Positions 9,370-18,053 of a stretch of DNA of 64,000 nucleotides are shown here, one piece after another; the first letter of the stretch is position 1, and each line of letters opens with the position of its first letter. The stretch comes from Corallococcus caeni (GTDB lineage: Bacteria > Myxococcota > Myxococcia > Myxococcales > Myxococcaceae): NCBI RefSeq assembly GCF_036245865.1, contig NZ_BTTW01000001.1, positions 1,674,001-1,738,000 of the forward strand, written 5' to 3'. Both the position numbers and the translations under genes were made by a program. Below the pieces are notes generated by a model. The model ran no database searches. It was not told the origin of the DNA and worked only from the letters and a program-made list of their open reading frames with translations.

Positions 9370-10247
9370 TTCAACGTCCCCTGGGAAACAGCGGCCTCAC
9401 GGTGTCCGCGCTCGGCTTCGGCGCGGGGCCCGTGGGCAGCGAAGCGCTGGGCGACTCCGACGCGGAGGCGCTCCTCCACGGCGTGCTGGACGCGGGCATC
9501 ACCCTCATCGACACCGCGCCCAGCTACGGCGTGTCCGAGGAGCGAATCGGCCGGTTCCTCGGCGCTCGGCGCCGGGAGTTCGTGCTGTCCACCAAGTGCG
9601 GCTACGGCGTGCCCGGCGTGGAGGACTGGACGCCCGAGTGCATCACGCGCGGCGTGGACCTGGCCCTCCAGCGGTTGCGCACCGACGTGATTGACGTGCT
9701 GCACTTCCACTCGTGTCCGCCGGACGTGCTCCACCGCCCGGGGCTGGTGGAGGCGCTCACCCGCGCGGTGCAGGCGGGCAAGGTGCGGGCGGCCGCGTAC
9801 TCGGGCGACAACGCCGGGCTGGACGCCGCGCTGGAGACGGGCGCGTTCGCGGTGGTGCAGACGTCCGTGAACCTCTTCGACCAGCGCTCACTGGACCACG
9901 GCGTGGCGAAGGCCCGGGAGCGCGGCGTGGGCGTCATCGCCAAGCGGCCCCTGGCCAACGCACCGTGGCGCTTCCCGGGGCGCCCCTACGCGCACGACGT
10001 GGGCGAGTACTGGGAGCGCATGCAGCGCATGGCCCTCCAGACGGACGGCCTGGACTGGCCGGAGCTGGCGCTGCGCTTCACCGCGTTCGCGCCCGGCGTC
10101 GCCACCTGCATCGTGGGCACCACGCGGCTGGACAACCTCCGCGCCAACGCGCGCACCCTGGAGCAGGGCCCCCTCCCGGAGACCACCTTTCAGGCCATCC
10201 GGGACGCCTTCCGCCGCCATGACACCGGGTGGGATGGCGTCATCTGA
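9366..10247 (+). CDS. Aldo/keto reductase
   Basis: A 293-residue NADPH-dependent oxidoreductase of the aldo/keto reductase superfamily (TIM barrel). The catalytic tetrad is visible: Asp49 in IDTAPSYG, Tyr54, Lys77 in STKCGYG, and a histidine in VLHFHS (113/115). The C-terminal barrel has IVGTTRLDNLR, the usual cofactor phosphate-binding segment. The ATG is fixed by the 4-base overlap with the peptidase gene upstream, so the two should be co-translated. That pairing suggests a shared small-molecule pathway, but nothing identifies the substrate. It most resembles the L-fucose/D-threo-aldose dehydrogenase and auxin-induced type branches. Confidence 0.9.
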   Translation: MIQRPLGNSGLTVSALGFGAGPVGSEALGDSDAEALLHGVLDAGITLIDTAPSYGVSEERIGRFLGARRREFVLSTKCGYGVPGVEDWTPECITRGVDLALQRLRTDVIDVLHFHSCPPDVLHRPGLVEALTRAVQAGKVRAAAYSGDNAGLDAALETGAFAVVQTSVNLFDQRSLDHGVAKARERGVGVIAKRPLANAPWRFPGRPYAHDVGEYWERMQRMALQTDGLDWPELALRFTAFAPGVATCIVGTTRLDNLRANARTLEQGPLPETTFQAIRDAFRRHDTGWDGVI

Positions 10248-10376
10248 CGCAGCCCGCCAGTCTGGCGTTCCGTCAAGCAGCGAAGATTTCAGCGCGATCA
10301 ACTGCTCACCATCGACGTTTGTCTCGTCCATGCGGGCCGGGTGCCTGCTCTTGGGTGCATGCCAACCATCCGGTCC

Positions 10377-10658
10377 ATGAACGTGACGCCAGAGTTTGAG
10401 AAGGATGGAGAGTCGGTGGAGATGCACCCCACTTCGCTGGACCTGAACCAGATCGAGCCCACGCCCCAGGTGGCGAACTGGCTGCGCATGCGCGCGAGCC
10501 AGTGGCTCACCACGGCGCAGAAGGACTTCAACGAAGCCCTCTTCGCGCGGGACGGTTCGGAGTCGTCGTTCGACCGCTACGCCGACGCCCGCTCGGAGCT
10601 GGACTCCGCTGAGGCCTGGGCGCTGCGCGTCGCGGAGTTCGTGGCGCACGCGCGGTAG
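10377..10658 (+). CDS. Small hypothetical protein
   Basis: A predicted 93-residue soluble protein that I do not recognise. It is acidic at the N-terminus and becomes helical (WLRMRASQWLTTAQKDF), then has alternating Arg/Glu/Ala helix to the end. No cysteine pair, signal peptide or membrane segment is seen. The ATG chosen gives MNVTPEFEKDG; two other in-frame ATGs lie 18 and 36 bases upstream and none has an obvious ribosome site. It ends 12 bases from the convergent lipoprotein gene. Coding-type GC bias at third positions supports it being real. Confidence 0.55.
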   Translation: MNVTPEFEKDGESVEMHPTSLDLNQIEPTPQVANWLRMRASQWLTTAQKDFNEALFARDGSESSFDRYADARSELDSAEAWALRVAEFVAHAR

Positions 10659-10670
10659 GCGTCCGGGATT

Positions 10671-12158
10671 TCAGAGCGCGAAGCGCTGGATGACCGGCGA
10701 GGTGGCACCGCCATCCGACTGCCGCTGGGTATCGTTCAGGTAGAGCGCGGGCGGGTTGGCCCGGGTGAGGGGGCGGCTGGGTTGGCCTTCGACCACGCCC
10801 ACCCCCTCCACGGTCGTCCCGTCCCATACCGAGAGGACCTTCTCCACGCCGCCATCGGCGCCCTGCTTCGGATTGACGAAGACGAACCGCTGTTGCCCCG
10901 GCACGAAGTCGAAGACCTCCATGTCGATCCGCGTTCGGAAGGTGAGCGGGCGCGGCGCGCGGTCCCAGCGCAGGACCCGGGGGCCGCCCCAGCTATCCCG
11001 CAGCTCGTAGGCCATCCACACCGCGCTCGTCAGGTCGTCGCTCACGGCGGGCGCGTGGTCGATGAGCAAGCCCACGTAGGAGAACTCCTCGCCTGGCCGT
11101 CTCATCAACCTGTAGACCATCGTGCAGCGGTTACCGAAGCAGTCCAGGGCCGCGCAGTAGATCACCGTCCCACCGCGCACCTTCCAGGGCTCGCAGAGCG
11201 TGGAGCCCATCCAGGTGCACCCCTGCGAAGTACAGGAATAGGAGCGTTCATCCGGTGGCATCTGTCCGACCGGGAGTGACGTGCCGATGATGAAGGTGTC
11301 CTCGTCGAAGAACGCGGCCCGCGTGACGCCTCCGTTACTCTGCGGCGCGGCCACATCCCAGAGCAGGGCCTGCGTGCGGGTGTCGTACACCTGGACGTGC
11401 CGCTCCGGGGTGAGCCGCGCGAAGCGGTTTCCGCTCGGGGAGATGTGCAGCCAGTGGGCCGGATCCCCTCCGGCCTCCGCGAGCGTGCCCAGCTCCGTGT
11501 CGAAGGCCCACACGCGCGAGCCCAGCGCCATCCACAGGAAGCGCTCTCCGGCCACGAGGACCGGCTCGGTGGCCGGGCCTGCCTCGACCTGCGCCACCGT
11601 CTCGACCTGGCACGCCTGCCCATCACACTCCGGGGGGAAGACCCTGTTCAGGTCCGCCCCGCCGTCGGCGGTCTGCTCGACGAAGGCGACGTAGGGGGTG
11701 GCGCCCTCCTTCACCACCGCGCGGCCCCAGATGCGGGTGCTCATCACGGACGCCTCCGCGTCGCCGGGCCGCCACAGCCAGGCGGTGGAGCCCCCCTCCT
11801 GTGAGGAGAGGGTGAGGACCAGCGCGTTACCGTCGCTCGTGAAGCGTCCGCTCTCAGCCGCGGGAGCGATGCGCCGTGTCTCCCCTGTCGCCAGGTCCTG
11901 GAGCACCGTGCCACCGCCATCCGACTCCACCGCGACGAGCCACCGCTGACGGGCATCCACATCCAGCAGGTACGCGTCCCGCATCAGCATCTGGACCGGG
12001 GGGCCCGCGTCCCATCCCGCGTCAGGCGTCTCACCCGCGTCCTCCACGCCGGCGTCCCCCACGCCGGCGTCCCCCACGTCCGGGTCCGCCTTGCAGTGGC
12101 TCAACCCCATCCCCAGCAGCACCAGCCCCAGGGCCCTGCCTGCGCTTCGCAATGACAT
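10671..12158 (-). CDS. Lipoprotein with Asp-Ala-Gly linker and propeller-like repeats (twin 2)
   Basis: A 495-residue lipoprotein. The start MSLRSAGRALGLVLLGMGLSHC gives a signal peptide with lipidated Cys22, and GGAG sits about 8 bases upstream. A low-complexity linker of repeated GDAGV-type units follows, then a large beta-rich region with recurring short blocks (for example WLVAVESDGGGT and GNRFARLTP), like the strands of WD40/TolB propellers. Several internal cysteines (for example CTSQGCTW and CDGQAC) may form disulfides. It is paralogous to the gene 19 bases upstream and is probably in the same operon. Likely an outer-membrane-tethered surface or periplasmic protein; no enzymatic motif is seen. 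Confidence 0.72.
   Translation of the reverse strand: MSLRSAGRALGLVLLGMGLSHCKADPDVGDAGVGDAGVEDAGETPDAGWDAGPPVQMLMRDAYLLDVDARQRWLVAVESDGGGTVLQDLATGETRRIAPAAESGRFTSDGNALVLTLSSQEGGSTAWLWRPGDAEASVMSTRIWGRAVVKEGATPYVAFVEQTADGGADLNRVFPPECDGQACQVETVAQVEAGPATEPVLVAGERFLWMALGSRVWAFDTELGTLAEAGGDPAHWLHISPSGNRFARLTPERHVQVYDTRTQALLWDVAAPQSNGGVTRAAFFDEDTFIIGTSLPVGQMPPDERSYSCTSQGCTWMGSTLCEPWKVRGGTVIYCAALDCFGNRCTMVYRLMRRPGEEFSYVGLLIDHAPAVSDDLTSAVWMAYELRDSWGGPRVLRWDRAPRPLTFRTRIDMEVFDFVPGQQRFVFVNPKQGADGGVEKVLSVWDGTTVEGVGVVEGQPSRPLTRANPPALYLNDTQRQSDGGATSPVIQRFAL
12046..12075. repeat. 15-bp perfect tandem repeat in lipoprotein linker
   Basis: Two back-to-back copies of ACGCCGGCGTCCCCC. On the minus strand they encode the GDAGV units of the lipoprotein linker. 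Imperfect copies flank them. In-frame units of 15 bases allow linker length to change by slippage without a frameshift. Confidence 0.85.
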
Positions 12159-12177
12159 ACGTTTCTCCAGGTTCGAG

Positions 12178-13653
12178 CTACAGCGGCACGCGGATGATGG
12201 AATTGGAGTGCGTCCCGTCCGGCCGCGGCTGGGCGACGTCCAGGTAGAGCGCGGGCGGGTGGTCCCGCATGATTCCCGACTCCGCGGGCGTCCCCTCCAC
12301 CCAGCCCAGGTCGACCACATTCCTGCGGTCCCAGGTCCAGAGGTGGTCCACCAGCGTGCCGTCAGCCCGCTGCACCGCCTGGCGGTACAACAGCCGCTTC
12401 GGCTCCGGGGTGAACAGGAACGGCTGCGTCGGCTGCGGGCCCTGCAGGAGCAGCTTCGACGTCGCGTTGTTATAGGCCCACTCCACGATGAAGCCCGTGC
12501 CCGACTGAGGCTTCAGCCGCGCCGCGTCCAGGAAGCCCTGGGAGAAGACGGGTCCCAGCCAGGTGCCGTCTTCTCCAGCCTCGAAGAGCCAGTTCGCCGC
12601 GCTGTTCCGGTACGAATTGACGAAGTCGCACCGCACGAAGGGGCACAGCTCCTCGCGGCAATAGATGGCCGGCTGGCCGCTGACCCGCTCGGGCCAGCAC
12701 TCGTTCTTCGAGACGGCCTCGGTGCATCCCGAGGACGTGCACTTGTAGAGCGAGTGCCCCAGCGGAACGCCCGGCGGTGCGCCCCTTTGCGCGCCCTGCG
12801 TGTTCACGAGGACGTTCACCTCGTCCAGCATCATGGGGGCGCCGGCCGGCAGCCACCCGGGATTCCACTCTTCATTCCGCCAGACGTGGTCCCACAGCAG
12901 GGCTCCCGTGGCGGTGTCGAACAGCACGACGTGGTTGTCCTCCGCCCAGCCGTAGCGGGTCCCCCCGGGTGAGAGGACCGGCATCGCCGGAAGCGTGCCC
13001 AGGGCCGTGACCATGTCGGAGGCCGCGTCGATCAACGTGGCCCGCATCCCATCCACGAAGAGCAGCGTCCCCCCGCCGTTCCAGAGCCTCGCGTCCGCCC
13101 CCTGGACCTGCACCGGCGTCGAAGGCACGCAGGCGCCGGGAGCGCACGAAGCCATCCGCGCGATGCGGACGGAGGTCACGCCGTTCTCCCCCTCTTCCAG
13201 GAAGGCGACATAGGAGAGCGCGCGGTCATGGAGCACGCCGCCCCGGGCGCTCGAGGTGAGGGGAATGAGGCCGGAGGCACCGGGCCGCCAGAGCCAGACC
13301 TTGCGCAGGCCTCCCACCGCGGCGCTCCACATCACCGCGGAGCTGCCGTCGCTCGCGCCGTAGGCGGCCTCCACGACGTCCGCGATGCGCACGGGCTCCC
13401 CCGCGGGCAGGGACTGCGCGTAGGTGCCGTCCTCCCGGACGGACAGGAGGAACGTCTGGCTTTCGTCCACGTGCAACAGGCGCGCGTCCCGCGTCACCGT
13501 CGCGATGGGGGCTCCCCCGTTCTCGCCGCCGTCGCTGCCACCGTCCCCGCCGCCGCCCGGTTCCGAATGGCAGGCGGTCAACACCAGGCACAGCGTTCCC
13601 AGCAGGGTCCGCAAGGCGCTCCCAGGGAGCGAGCGGCTTTCATGAGATGACAT
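12178..13653 (-). CDS. Lipoprotein with Gly/Asp linker and propeller-like repeats (twin 1)
   Basis: A 491-residue lipoprotein, first of a tandem pair. The N-terminus MSSHESRSLPGSALRTLLG runs into a hydrophobic stretch ending LTAC, the lipobox. A Gly/Asp/Ser-rich linker (GGGGDGGSDGGENGG) follows, then a beta-rich domain collinear with the downstream twin: both have a DARLLHVD/DAYLLDVD block, a WLWRPG block, a CTSSGCT/CTSQGCT block and an ALYL block near the end. I chose the ATG with a TGGAAAG ribosome site; an ATG 18 bases upstream (MTGKNH) is possible. Function unknown, probably surface-exposed. Confidence 0.7.
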   Translation of the reverse strand: MSSHESRSLPGSALRTLLGTLCLVLTACHSEPGGGGDGGSDGGENGGAPIATVTRDARLLHVDESQTFLLSVREDGTYAQSLPAGEPVRIADVVEAAYGASDGSSAVMWSAAVGGLRKVWLWRPGASGLIPLTSSARGGVLHDRALSYVAFLEEGENGVTSVRIARMASCAPGACVPSTPVQVQGADARLWNGGGTLLFVDGMRATLIDAASDMVTALGTLPAMPVLSPGGTRYGWAEDNHVVLFDTATGALLWDHVWRNEEWNPGWLPAGAPMMLDEVNVLVNTQGAQRGAPPGVPLGHSLYKCTSSGCTEAVSKNECWPERVSGQPAIYCREELCPFVRCDFVNSYRNSAANWLFEAGEDGTWLGPVFSQGFLDAARLKPQSGTGFIVEWAYNNATSKLLLQGPQPTQPFLFTPEPKRLLYRQAVQRADGTLVDHLWTWDRRNVVDLGWVEGTPAESGIMRDHPPALYLDVAQPRPDGTHSNSIIRVPL

Positions 13654-13914
13654 GTGATTCTTTCCAGTCATGGAAGGAATACGCCCGCGGCCGGCCCGGC
13701 GGGCTGCAATGAGTCACTTCTGGGGAGGGATTCCTGACAGCCGGATGAAATGGCAGACATGCCAGTGCCTGGCGACGGAAGCGGCGCGTCACGACGAGGC
13801 GCTGTCATCTGGACTTCCCCCTCGACTCATCGAGGGCACCCCGGCCCGGCACCCGCGCGCGGGGAAGCTACCACGGCGGTCCGCCGCGCTTGGACGGCCC
13901 CGCGGTGCGTTTTT

Positions 13915-15111
13915 TCAGCGCCCCACGCCCATGCGCGTCCACAGCTCCAGCAGCGTGCGCAGCACGGACGCGTCCGGCACGTCCGCCGCGGGCGGCACGT
14001 CCACGCGGATGCCCTGCGCGGCCAGCCGCGTGAACGGGTTGTCCGCGTCCGGCGTCTTCAGCGGCACGGAGGGGTCCGCCGGCCGGAAGCCGAACGCCAG
14101 CGCCCGGGCCTGCACCGCCGGGCTGCGCAGGAAGGCCACCCACTCCAGCGCCGCCTCGCGCTGCTCGGGCGTCACCCAGTCCGCCTGGAGCACCGCCGCC
14201 GGGTGGTCGCTCCACAGCGTCACCGGCGGATAGTCCACCCGCAGCGGCCCCCACCGCCCCTGCGCGTTCCCCAGCTGCGCGATGGCCAGGCTCTCGTACA
14301 CCAGCGCCAGGTCGTAGCGGGACGGCCCGTAGCGCACCAGGTCCGTCATGAACGTGCCCGTGGACGGCTCGAAGCGCGTCACGCCCCGCTCCAGGCCCTG
14401 GAGCCACGCCTGGTAGCCCGGGTCCAGCAGGTCCGCCTGCTTCACGCTCGCGCGGCGGCCCAGGTACTCCAGCGTCGCGGACAGAAGCGCCTGCAGGCCG
14501 GAGTTGGACTTCGTGGGGTCCGTGTGGCCCAGCTTCACGAAGCCCCACTCCGCCGGGCCGCCCACCGCGGGCCAGCCCCGGTCGCTCGCCACCGCGCGCT
14601 GGAGCGTCTTCCACGACAGGGCCGCGCCGCCGTCCGCCTTGCGCAGCACGTCCATCCGGTCCTGCCAGCCCACGAACACCAGCGGCGTAATGACCAGCGG
14701 ATGCGGCGCGGCCTCGCCCTGCGTGGCGAACAGCGGCCCGTGCGACGTGTCCGTCGCCCAGTCCGCCGCGAGCATGCGCAGCTCCGCGCTGTCCGCCGGG
14801 CTCCACACCGTGGGCTTCTCCCGCCCCTCCAGGATGGCCTGCGCCGCCTCCAGCGAGCCCTGTCCCACCAGCGTCACCCGCACGCGCGGGTGCGTCCGCT
14901 GGAAGTCCGCGAGCGCCGCCTCCACCCACGCCCGCTTCTCCGTGCTGTAGAGGAACGTGATGTCCGTGACGCGCCGCCGCGACGGCAGCGGCGCGGAGGC
15001 GGACTCCGGCTCCGGCGTCAGCGCGCGGGGCGCCTCCGGGGCCGCCAGCAGGTAGAACACCCCCAGCGCCGCGGCCAGCACCCCAATGAGGAGGAGGATC
15101 CGGGGCTTCAT
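13915..15111 (-). CDS. Extracellular solute-binding protein (orphan, membrane-anchored)
   Basis: A 398-residue periplasmic binding protein-like fold. The N-terminus MKPRILLLIGVLAAALGVFYL is an uncleaved-looking signal anchor, followed by a Pro/Glu/Ala linker. The mature region starts ITFLYSTEKRAWVEAALADF and continues with GQGSLEAAQAI, GPAEWGFVKLGHTDP and an LVYESLA block, which resembles the family 1/11 (sulfate, molybdate, iron) binding proteins. No ABC permease or ATPase gene adjoins it, so it may feed a distant transporter or serve as a sensor. GGGGGGA precedes the ATG. Ligand unknown. Confidence 0.72.
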   Translation of the reverse strand: MKPRILLLIGVLAAALGVFYLLAAPEAPRALTPEPESASAPLPSRRRVTDITFLYSTEKRAWVEAALADFQRTHPRVRVTLVGQGSLEAAQAILEGREKPTVWSPADSAELRMLAADWATDTSHGPLFATQGEAAPHPLVITPLVFVGWQDRMDVLRKADGGAALSWKTLQRAVASDRGWPAVGGPAEWGFVKLGHTDPTKSNSGLQALLSATLEYLGRRASVKQADLLDPGYQAWLQGLERGVTRFEPSTGTFMTDLVRYGPSRYDLALVYESLAIAQLGNAQGRWGPLRVDYPPVTLWSDHPAAVLQADWVTPEQREAALEWVAFLRSPAVQARALAFGFRPADPSVPLKTPDADNPFTRLAAQGIRVDVPPAADVPDASVLRTLLELWTRMGVGR

Positions 15112-15252
15112 GTCCCCCCTCGTACTCCGGACCGCATTCCCGGAAAGCCCGGCGGCGCTTTTGTCACAACCCTGTCACTCACGACTTCTCCCCCGGCCGC
15201 CCCCCTTCCAGGAAGGCCCATGCCGGTTGTTTGGCCTCATAGGGCTGGCAGA

Positions 15253-16095
15253 ATGGCCCGGATGATGACACTGGCACGAAGCATCGCGCTCCTGGGACTG
15301 GGAGCGGCGTTCGGGGGTTGCGCGGCGAAGCAGGCGCCCCCCGTCCAGCACTACGCGCTGGGCATGTCCCGGGCGGAGTATCGGGACTACGCGGGGGCGA
15401 AGGCGAGCCCCTGTGACGCGGAGCCGCGCTGGTTCCAGGACGAGCTGACCGCGGTGAACGGCCTGCTGGCGCGCTTCATCAAGGAGACGGAGCAGGCCCT
15501 GGACCCGAAGGCCCTGGAGCACGCGAAGCAGCTGGCGCTGCTGGAGGAGGGGCTGCGCACGCTGCCCCCGGTGCTGAAGGTGCACGAGGCCAACCTCCAG
15601 GCGCTGAAGGCCTGCGACTTCCGGCGCACGGGCGCGTTTCCGGACCTGGCCCAGCGCGGCGCGACGCTGCTGACGGAGGCGCGGGACCTGATGGCGCTGG
15701 CGCCCCAGCTTCAAGCGGCCACGGCGCTGCGCGAGGCCCAGAAGCAGTGGCGCGAGCAGGGCCCGGCGCGCGAGGCGAAGGCGCGCGAGACGTGGTGCCC
15801 GAAGCCCGCCAAGGTGGGCCAGCCGGACCTCTACTTCGCGCGGCTGTCCCCGGAGGGGCGCACCGAGTGGTTCTTCTGTGACGGCCACGTCGTGGAGAAG
15901 TCCGGCGACGCGGAGCCCGCGCTGCTGAGCCCGGAGGGGCTGTCGAAGGCGGAGCGCCGGCGGGTGCAGGCGAAGAAGTACCTGGACGCGGCGCTGGCCT
16001 ACCCCGCGGAGGAGGTGGACCGCGAGCCCACGGCCGCCACGCTCCAGAAGCCCGCCGCGCCCGAGGGTGGCAGCGCGGCGGAAGGCGCACCGTAG
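15253..16095 (+). CDS. Hypothetical lipoprotein
   Basis: A 280-residue predicted lipoprotein. MARMMTLARSIALLGLGAAF is followed by the lipobox GGC. The body is largely helical, with charged heptad-like stretches (for example LEHAKQLALLEEGLRTL and ALREAQKQWREQ) and four cysteines spread as single residues (CDAE, CDFR, CPKP, FFCDG). The C-terminus is Pro/Ala/Glu-rich. Two further in-frame ATGs follow within 12 bases, so the exact start is uncertain. I do not recognise the family. It converges on the WGR gene through a shared inverted repeat. Confidence 0.65.
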   Translation: MARMMTLARSIALLGLGAAFGGCAAKQAPPVQHYALGMSRAEYRDYAGAKASPCDAEPRWFQDELTAVNGLLARFIKETEQALDPKALEHAKQLALLEEGLRTLPPVLKVHEANLQALKACDFRRTGAFPDLAQRGATLLTEARDLMALAPQLQAATALREAQKQWREQGPAREAKARETWCPKPAKVGQPDLYFARLSPEGRTEWFFCDGHVVEKSGDAEPALLSPEGLSKAERRRVQAKKYLDAALAYPAEEVDREPTAATLQKPAAPEGGSAAEGAP

Positions 16096-16101
16096 GCCTG
16101 G

Positions 16102-16130
16102 GCGTGACGCGCGGGTGCCCGGCGTCACGC
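16102..16130. terminator. Inverted repeat between convergent genes
   Basis: GCGTGACGC and GCGTCACGC form a perfect 9-bp stem with an 11-base loop, extendable by two pairs. There is no U-run on either strand. The right arm contains the stop codon of the WGR gene. It is likely a shared transcription barrier for the two converging genes. Confidence 0.45.
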
Positions 16131-16991
16131 TCCCAGCCGGGCGAGCCGCTTGGACAGGTGCGCGTCGCCGCCCGCGTCCACGCCGCCCACGAAGGCGGAC
16201 AGCGAGTGGCCCGCGCCGGACAGGTGGGCCTCCACGTGCGGCTTGAGCGTCGCCCAGCGCTTCGTCCACGCGTCCTCGGAGCCGTCGCGCAGGTCGGGGC
16301 GCTCCGAGAGGAGCGCCGTCACGCGCAGCGCCAGCTCCGGGTCGGTGAGCGTGCGCGCGGCGGCCACGCCCGGCGGCACCGAGCCCGCGGGCGCCGCCTT
16401 CCACATCTCCGCCGCGCGCTGGAAGGCCGCCACGTCCACCTGGGACAGGAGCCCCAGCGCGTGGCGCACCGGCAGCCGGCCCTCCGCCTTGGGCCCCACC
16501 ACGTGCGCCATCAGCGCGGCGAAGGGCGCGGCCAGGGCCGGGTGCGCCGCGGGGTCCACGCCGCCCAGGGCCCGGAGCGCGTGGCGGGCCTTGCGAGACA
16601 GCCGCGTCACCTTCCAGCTGGGGCCCTTGAGGCGCGACTGGAGCAGCGTGAGCGCGGCCGCGGCGGCGGCCACGGCCTCCGGACCGGGCGTGGCGGGGGC
16701 CACGCGGCGCGGCAGCACGAGCGCGGTGGGCGGGGCGGCGGCGGCCTTCGGGGCCGGGGCGGGCGGCGCGGCGGAGCCCGCCTCGGCGCCGACCTCCGCG
16801 TAGCCCTCGCGCACCTTCTCCGCGACCTTCTTGTTGTACTCCTTCAGGGCGGCGTCTTCGTCCGGGAAGACCTTCTCCTTGCGCTGCCCCGCGGTGCCGA
16901 TGCGGCCGTAGGTGACGATGAACGTGGCGCCCTGCACCTCGGGCATCCAGAACTTGGAGCTGTTGCCGTCGACGAACTCGAACCTGCGCAT
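16125..16991 (-). CDS. WGR-domain protein
   Basis: A 288-residue protein. Residues 1-75 match the WGR domain (named for its Trp-Gly-Arg signature), seen here as FIVTYGRIGTAGQ with Tyr in place of Trp, followed by the usual FPDEDAALKEYNKKVAEKVREGY. WGR domains bind nucleic acid ends in PARPs and occur in bacterial MolR-like proteins. After an Ala/Pro linker, residues ~105-288 form a helical domain that I do not recognise (SRKARHALRALGG, GLLSQVDVAAF). No ADP-ribosyltransferase or helicase domain is fused. It is followed on its 5' side by an epimerase gene 11 bases away, so it is probably co-transcribed with it. Confidence 0.8.
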   Translation of the reverse strand: MRRFEFVDGNSSKFWMPEVQGATFIVTYGRIGTAGQRKEKVFPDEDAALKEYNKKVAEKVREGYAEVGAEAGSAAPPAPAPKAAAAPPTALVLPRRVAPATPGPEAVAAAAAALTLLQSRLKGPSWKVTRLSRKARHALRALGGVDPAAHPALAAPFAALMAHVVGPKAEGRLPVRHALGLLSQVDVAAFQRAAEMWKAAPAGSVPPGVAAARTLTDPELALRVTALLSERPDLRDGSEDAWTKRWATLKPHVEAHLSGAGHSLSAFVGGVDAGGDAHLSKRLARLGA

Positions 16992-17002
16992 GGACGCGGA
17001 GG

Positions 17003-17977
17003 CTACTCCACCTTCGCGGCCAGCGCGCGCAGTCCCTCCTCGCGCGACACGCTGCCCGTGTAGCCCAGCTCCAGCCGGGCCTTCTCGTCGCTCACCGTCA
17101 CCTCCTGGCCCGCGAGCAGGAGCTCCGTGCGCGACAGGGGCGGCGCGCTCTTGAGGCCCAGCAGGTCCCAGACGAAGTCGCTGACCACGGCCACGGTCGC
17201 GGCCAGCGCGGTGGGCAGGGACTTGTCGCCGGGCTCCACGCCCTGCGTCTTCAGGAGCGCGGTGACGAAGGCGCGGAACTCCACGGGCGGGCCGTCGGTG
17301 AGGAAGTACACCTGGCCGCCCTGCCCCTTCTGCGCGGCCAGCAGCATCCCCTCCACGGCGTTGGCCACGTGGCAGGTGGACGTGAGGTAGTGCCCGCCGC
17401 CAATCCAGCGGAAGCGCCCGGACTTCACCGCGGCGACCAGCGTGGGCAGCACGGTGGTGTCCCCCGGTCCCCAGACCATCCGGGGCCGCACGGCGACGGT
17501 GGTGAACTCCGGCGAGTTGACCTGGAGCACGCGCCACTCGGCCTCCGCCTTGGTGGACGGGTACGGGCCCACGGGGCGCGCGGGCAGCGGGTGCGTTTCG
17601 TTCAGGTTCACCATGGGGCCGCCATCCACCAGCACGGCCTCCGTGCTCACGTGCACGAAGCGCTTCACGCCCGCAGCGCGAGCGGCCTCCAGCACGGCCT
17701 CCGTGCCGCGCACGTTGGCCTCATGGAAGGCCGCGCGGGGGCCGGACATCTTCACGTGCGCGGCGGCGTGGAAGACGGTGTCGCAGCCCTCCATGCCCAG
17801 GCGCAGGCGCTCTGGATCCGAGAGGTCGCCCTCCCACGGCTCGCCGCCCGCGGCCCGGACGGCCTCCGTGGCGCTGGGGGAACGGGCCAGCGCGAGCGCC
17901 GGCTCCCCGCGCTTCGCGAGCGCCGTGAGCAGGTGCTTCCCGACGAACCCCGAGCCACCGGTGACGAACGCTCGCAC
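17003..17977 (-). CDS. NAD-dependent epimerase/dehydratase (extended SDR)
   Basis: A 324-residue short-chain dehydrogenase of the extended type. The Rossmann motif TGGSGFVG lies at residues 6-13, GDLSDPERL at about 50-60 is the usual adenine-contact region, and the catalytic pair is in YPSTK (about 144-148). The pattern (VFHAAAHVKMSG, HVSTEAVLVDG, RPRMVWGPGD) resembles the sterol/3-beta-hydroxysteroid dehydrogenase and dihydroflavonol-reductase-like branch. The substrate cannot be told from sequence. It is first in a likely two-gene operon with the WGR gene. Confidence 0.9.
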   Translation of the reverse strand: MRAFVTGGSGFVGKHLLTALAKRGEPALALARSPSATEAVRAAGGEPWEGDLSDPERLRLGMEGCDTVFHAAAHVKMSGPRAAFHEANVRGTEAVLEAARAAGVKRFVHVSTEAVLVDGGPMVNLNETHPLPARPVGPYPSTKAEAEWRVLQVNSPEFTTVAVRPRMVWGPGDTTVLPTLVAAVKSGRFRWIGGGHYLTSTCHVANAVEGMLLAAQKGQGGQVYFLTDGPPVEFRAFVTALLKTQGVEPGDKSLPTALAATVAVVSDFVWDLLGLKSAPPLSRTELLLAGQEVTVSDEKARLELGYTGSVSREEGLRALAAKVE

Positions 17978-18053
17978 GTGTGAAGCCTCCTCGGACAGAG
18001 GACGCCGCTCCTACCACTCCCGGAGGGGCGCGGGGTAGCCCGCGGGCCGAAGG

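Noticed and set aside
13819..13836. CCCTCGA-CTCA-TCGAGGG hairpin between the twin lipoprotein and solute-binding protein genes
   Set aside because: The stem is only 7 bp, no U-run follows on either strand, and its position upstream of one gene and downstream of the other gives no clear role.
13870..13914. Palindromic CGGCGGTCCGCCG followed by GC-rich DNA and TTTTTT as a terminator
   Set aside because: The T-run is on the plus strand, where no gene ends, and the palindrome has almost no loop. For the minus-strand gene the order is wrong.
15265..15290. TGGCACGAAGC near a lipoprotein start as a sigma-54 promoter
   Set aside because: It lies inside the coding sequence, and the -12 element TTGC is missing at the right spacing.
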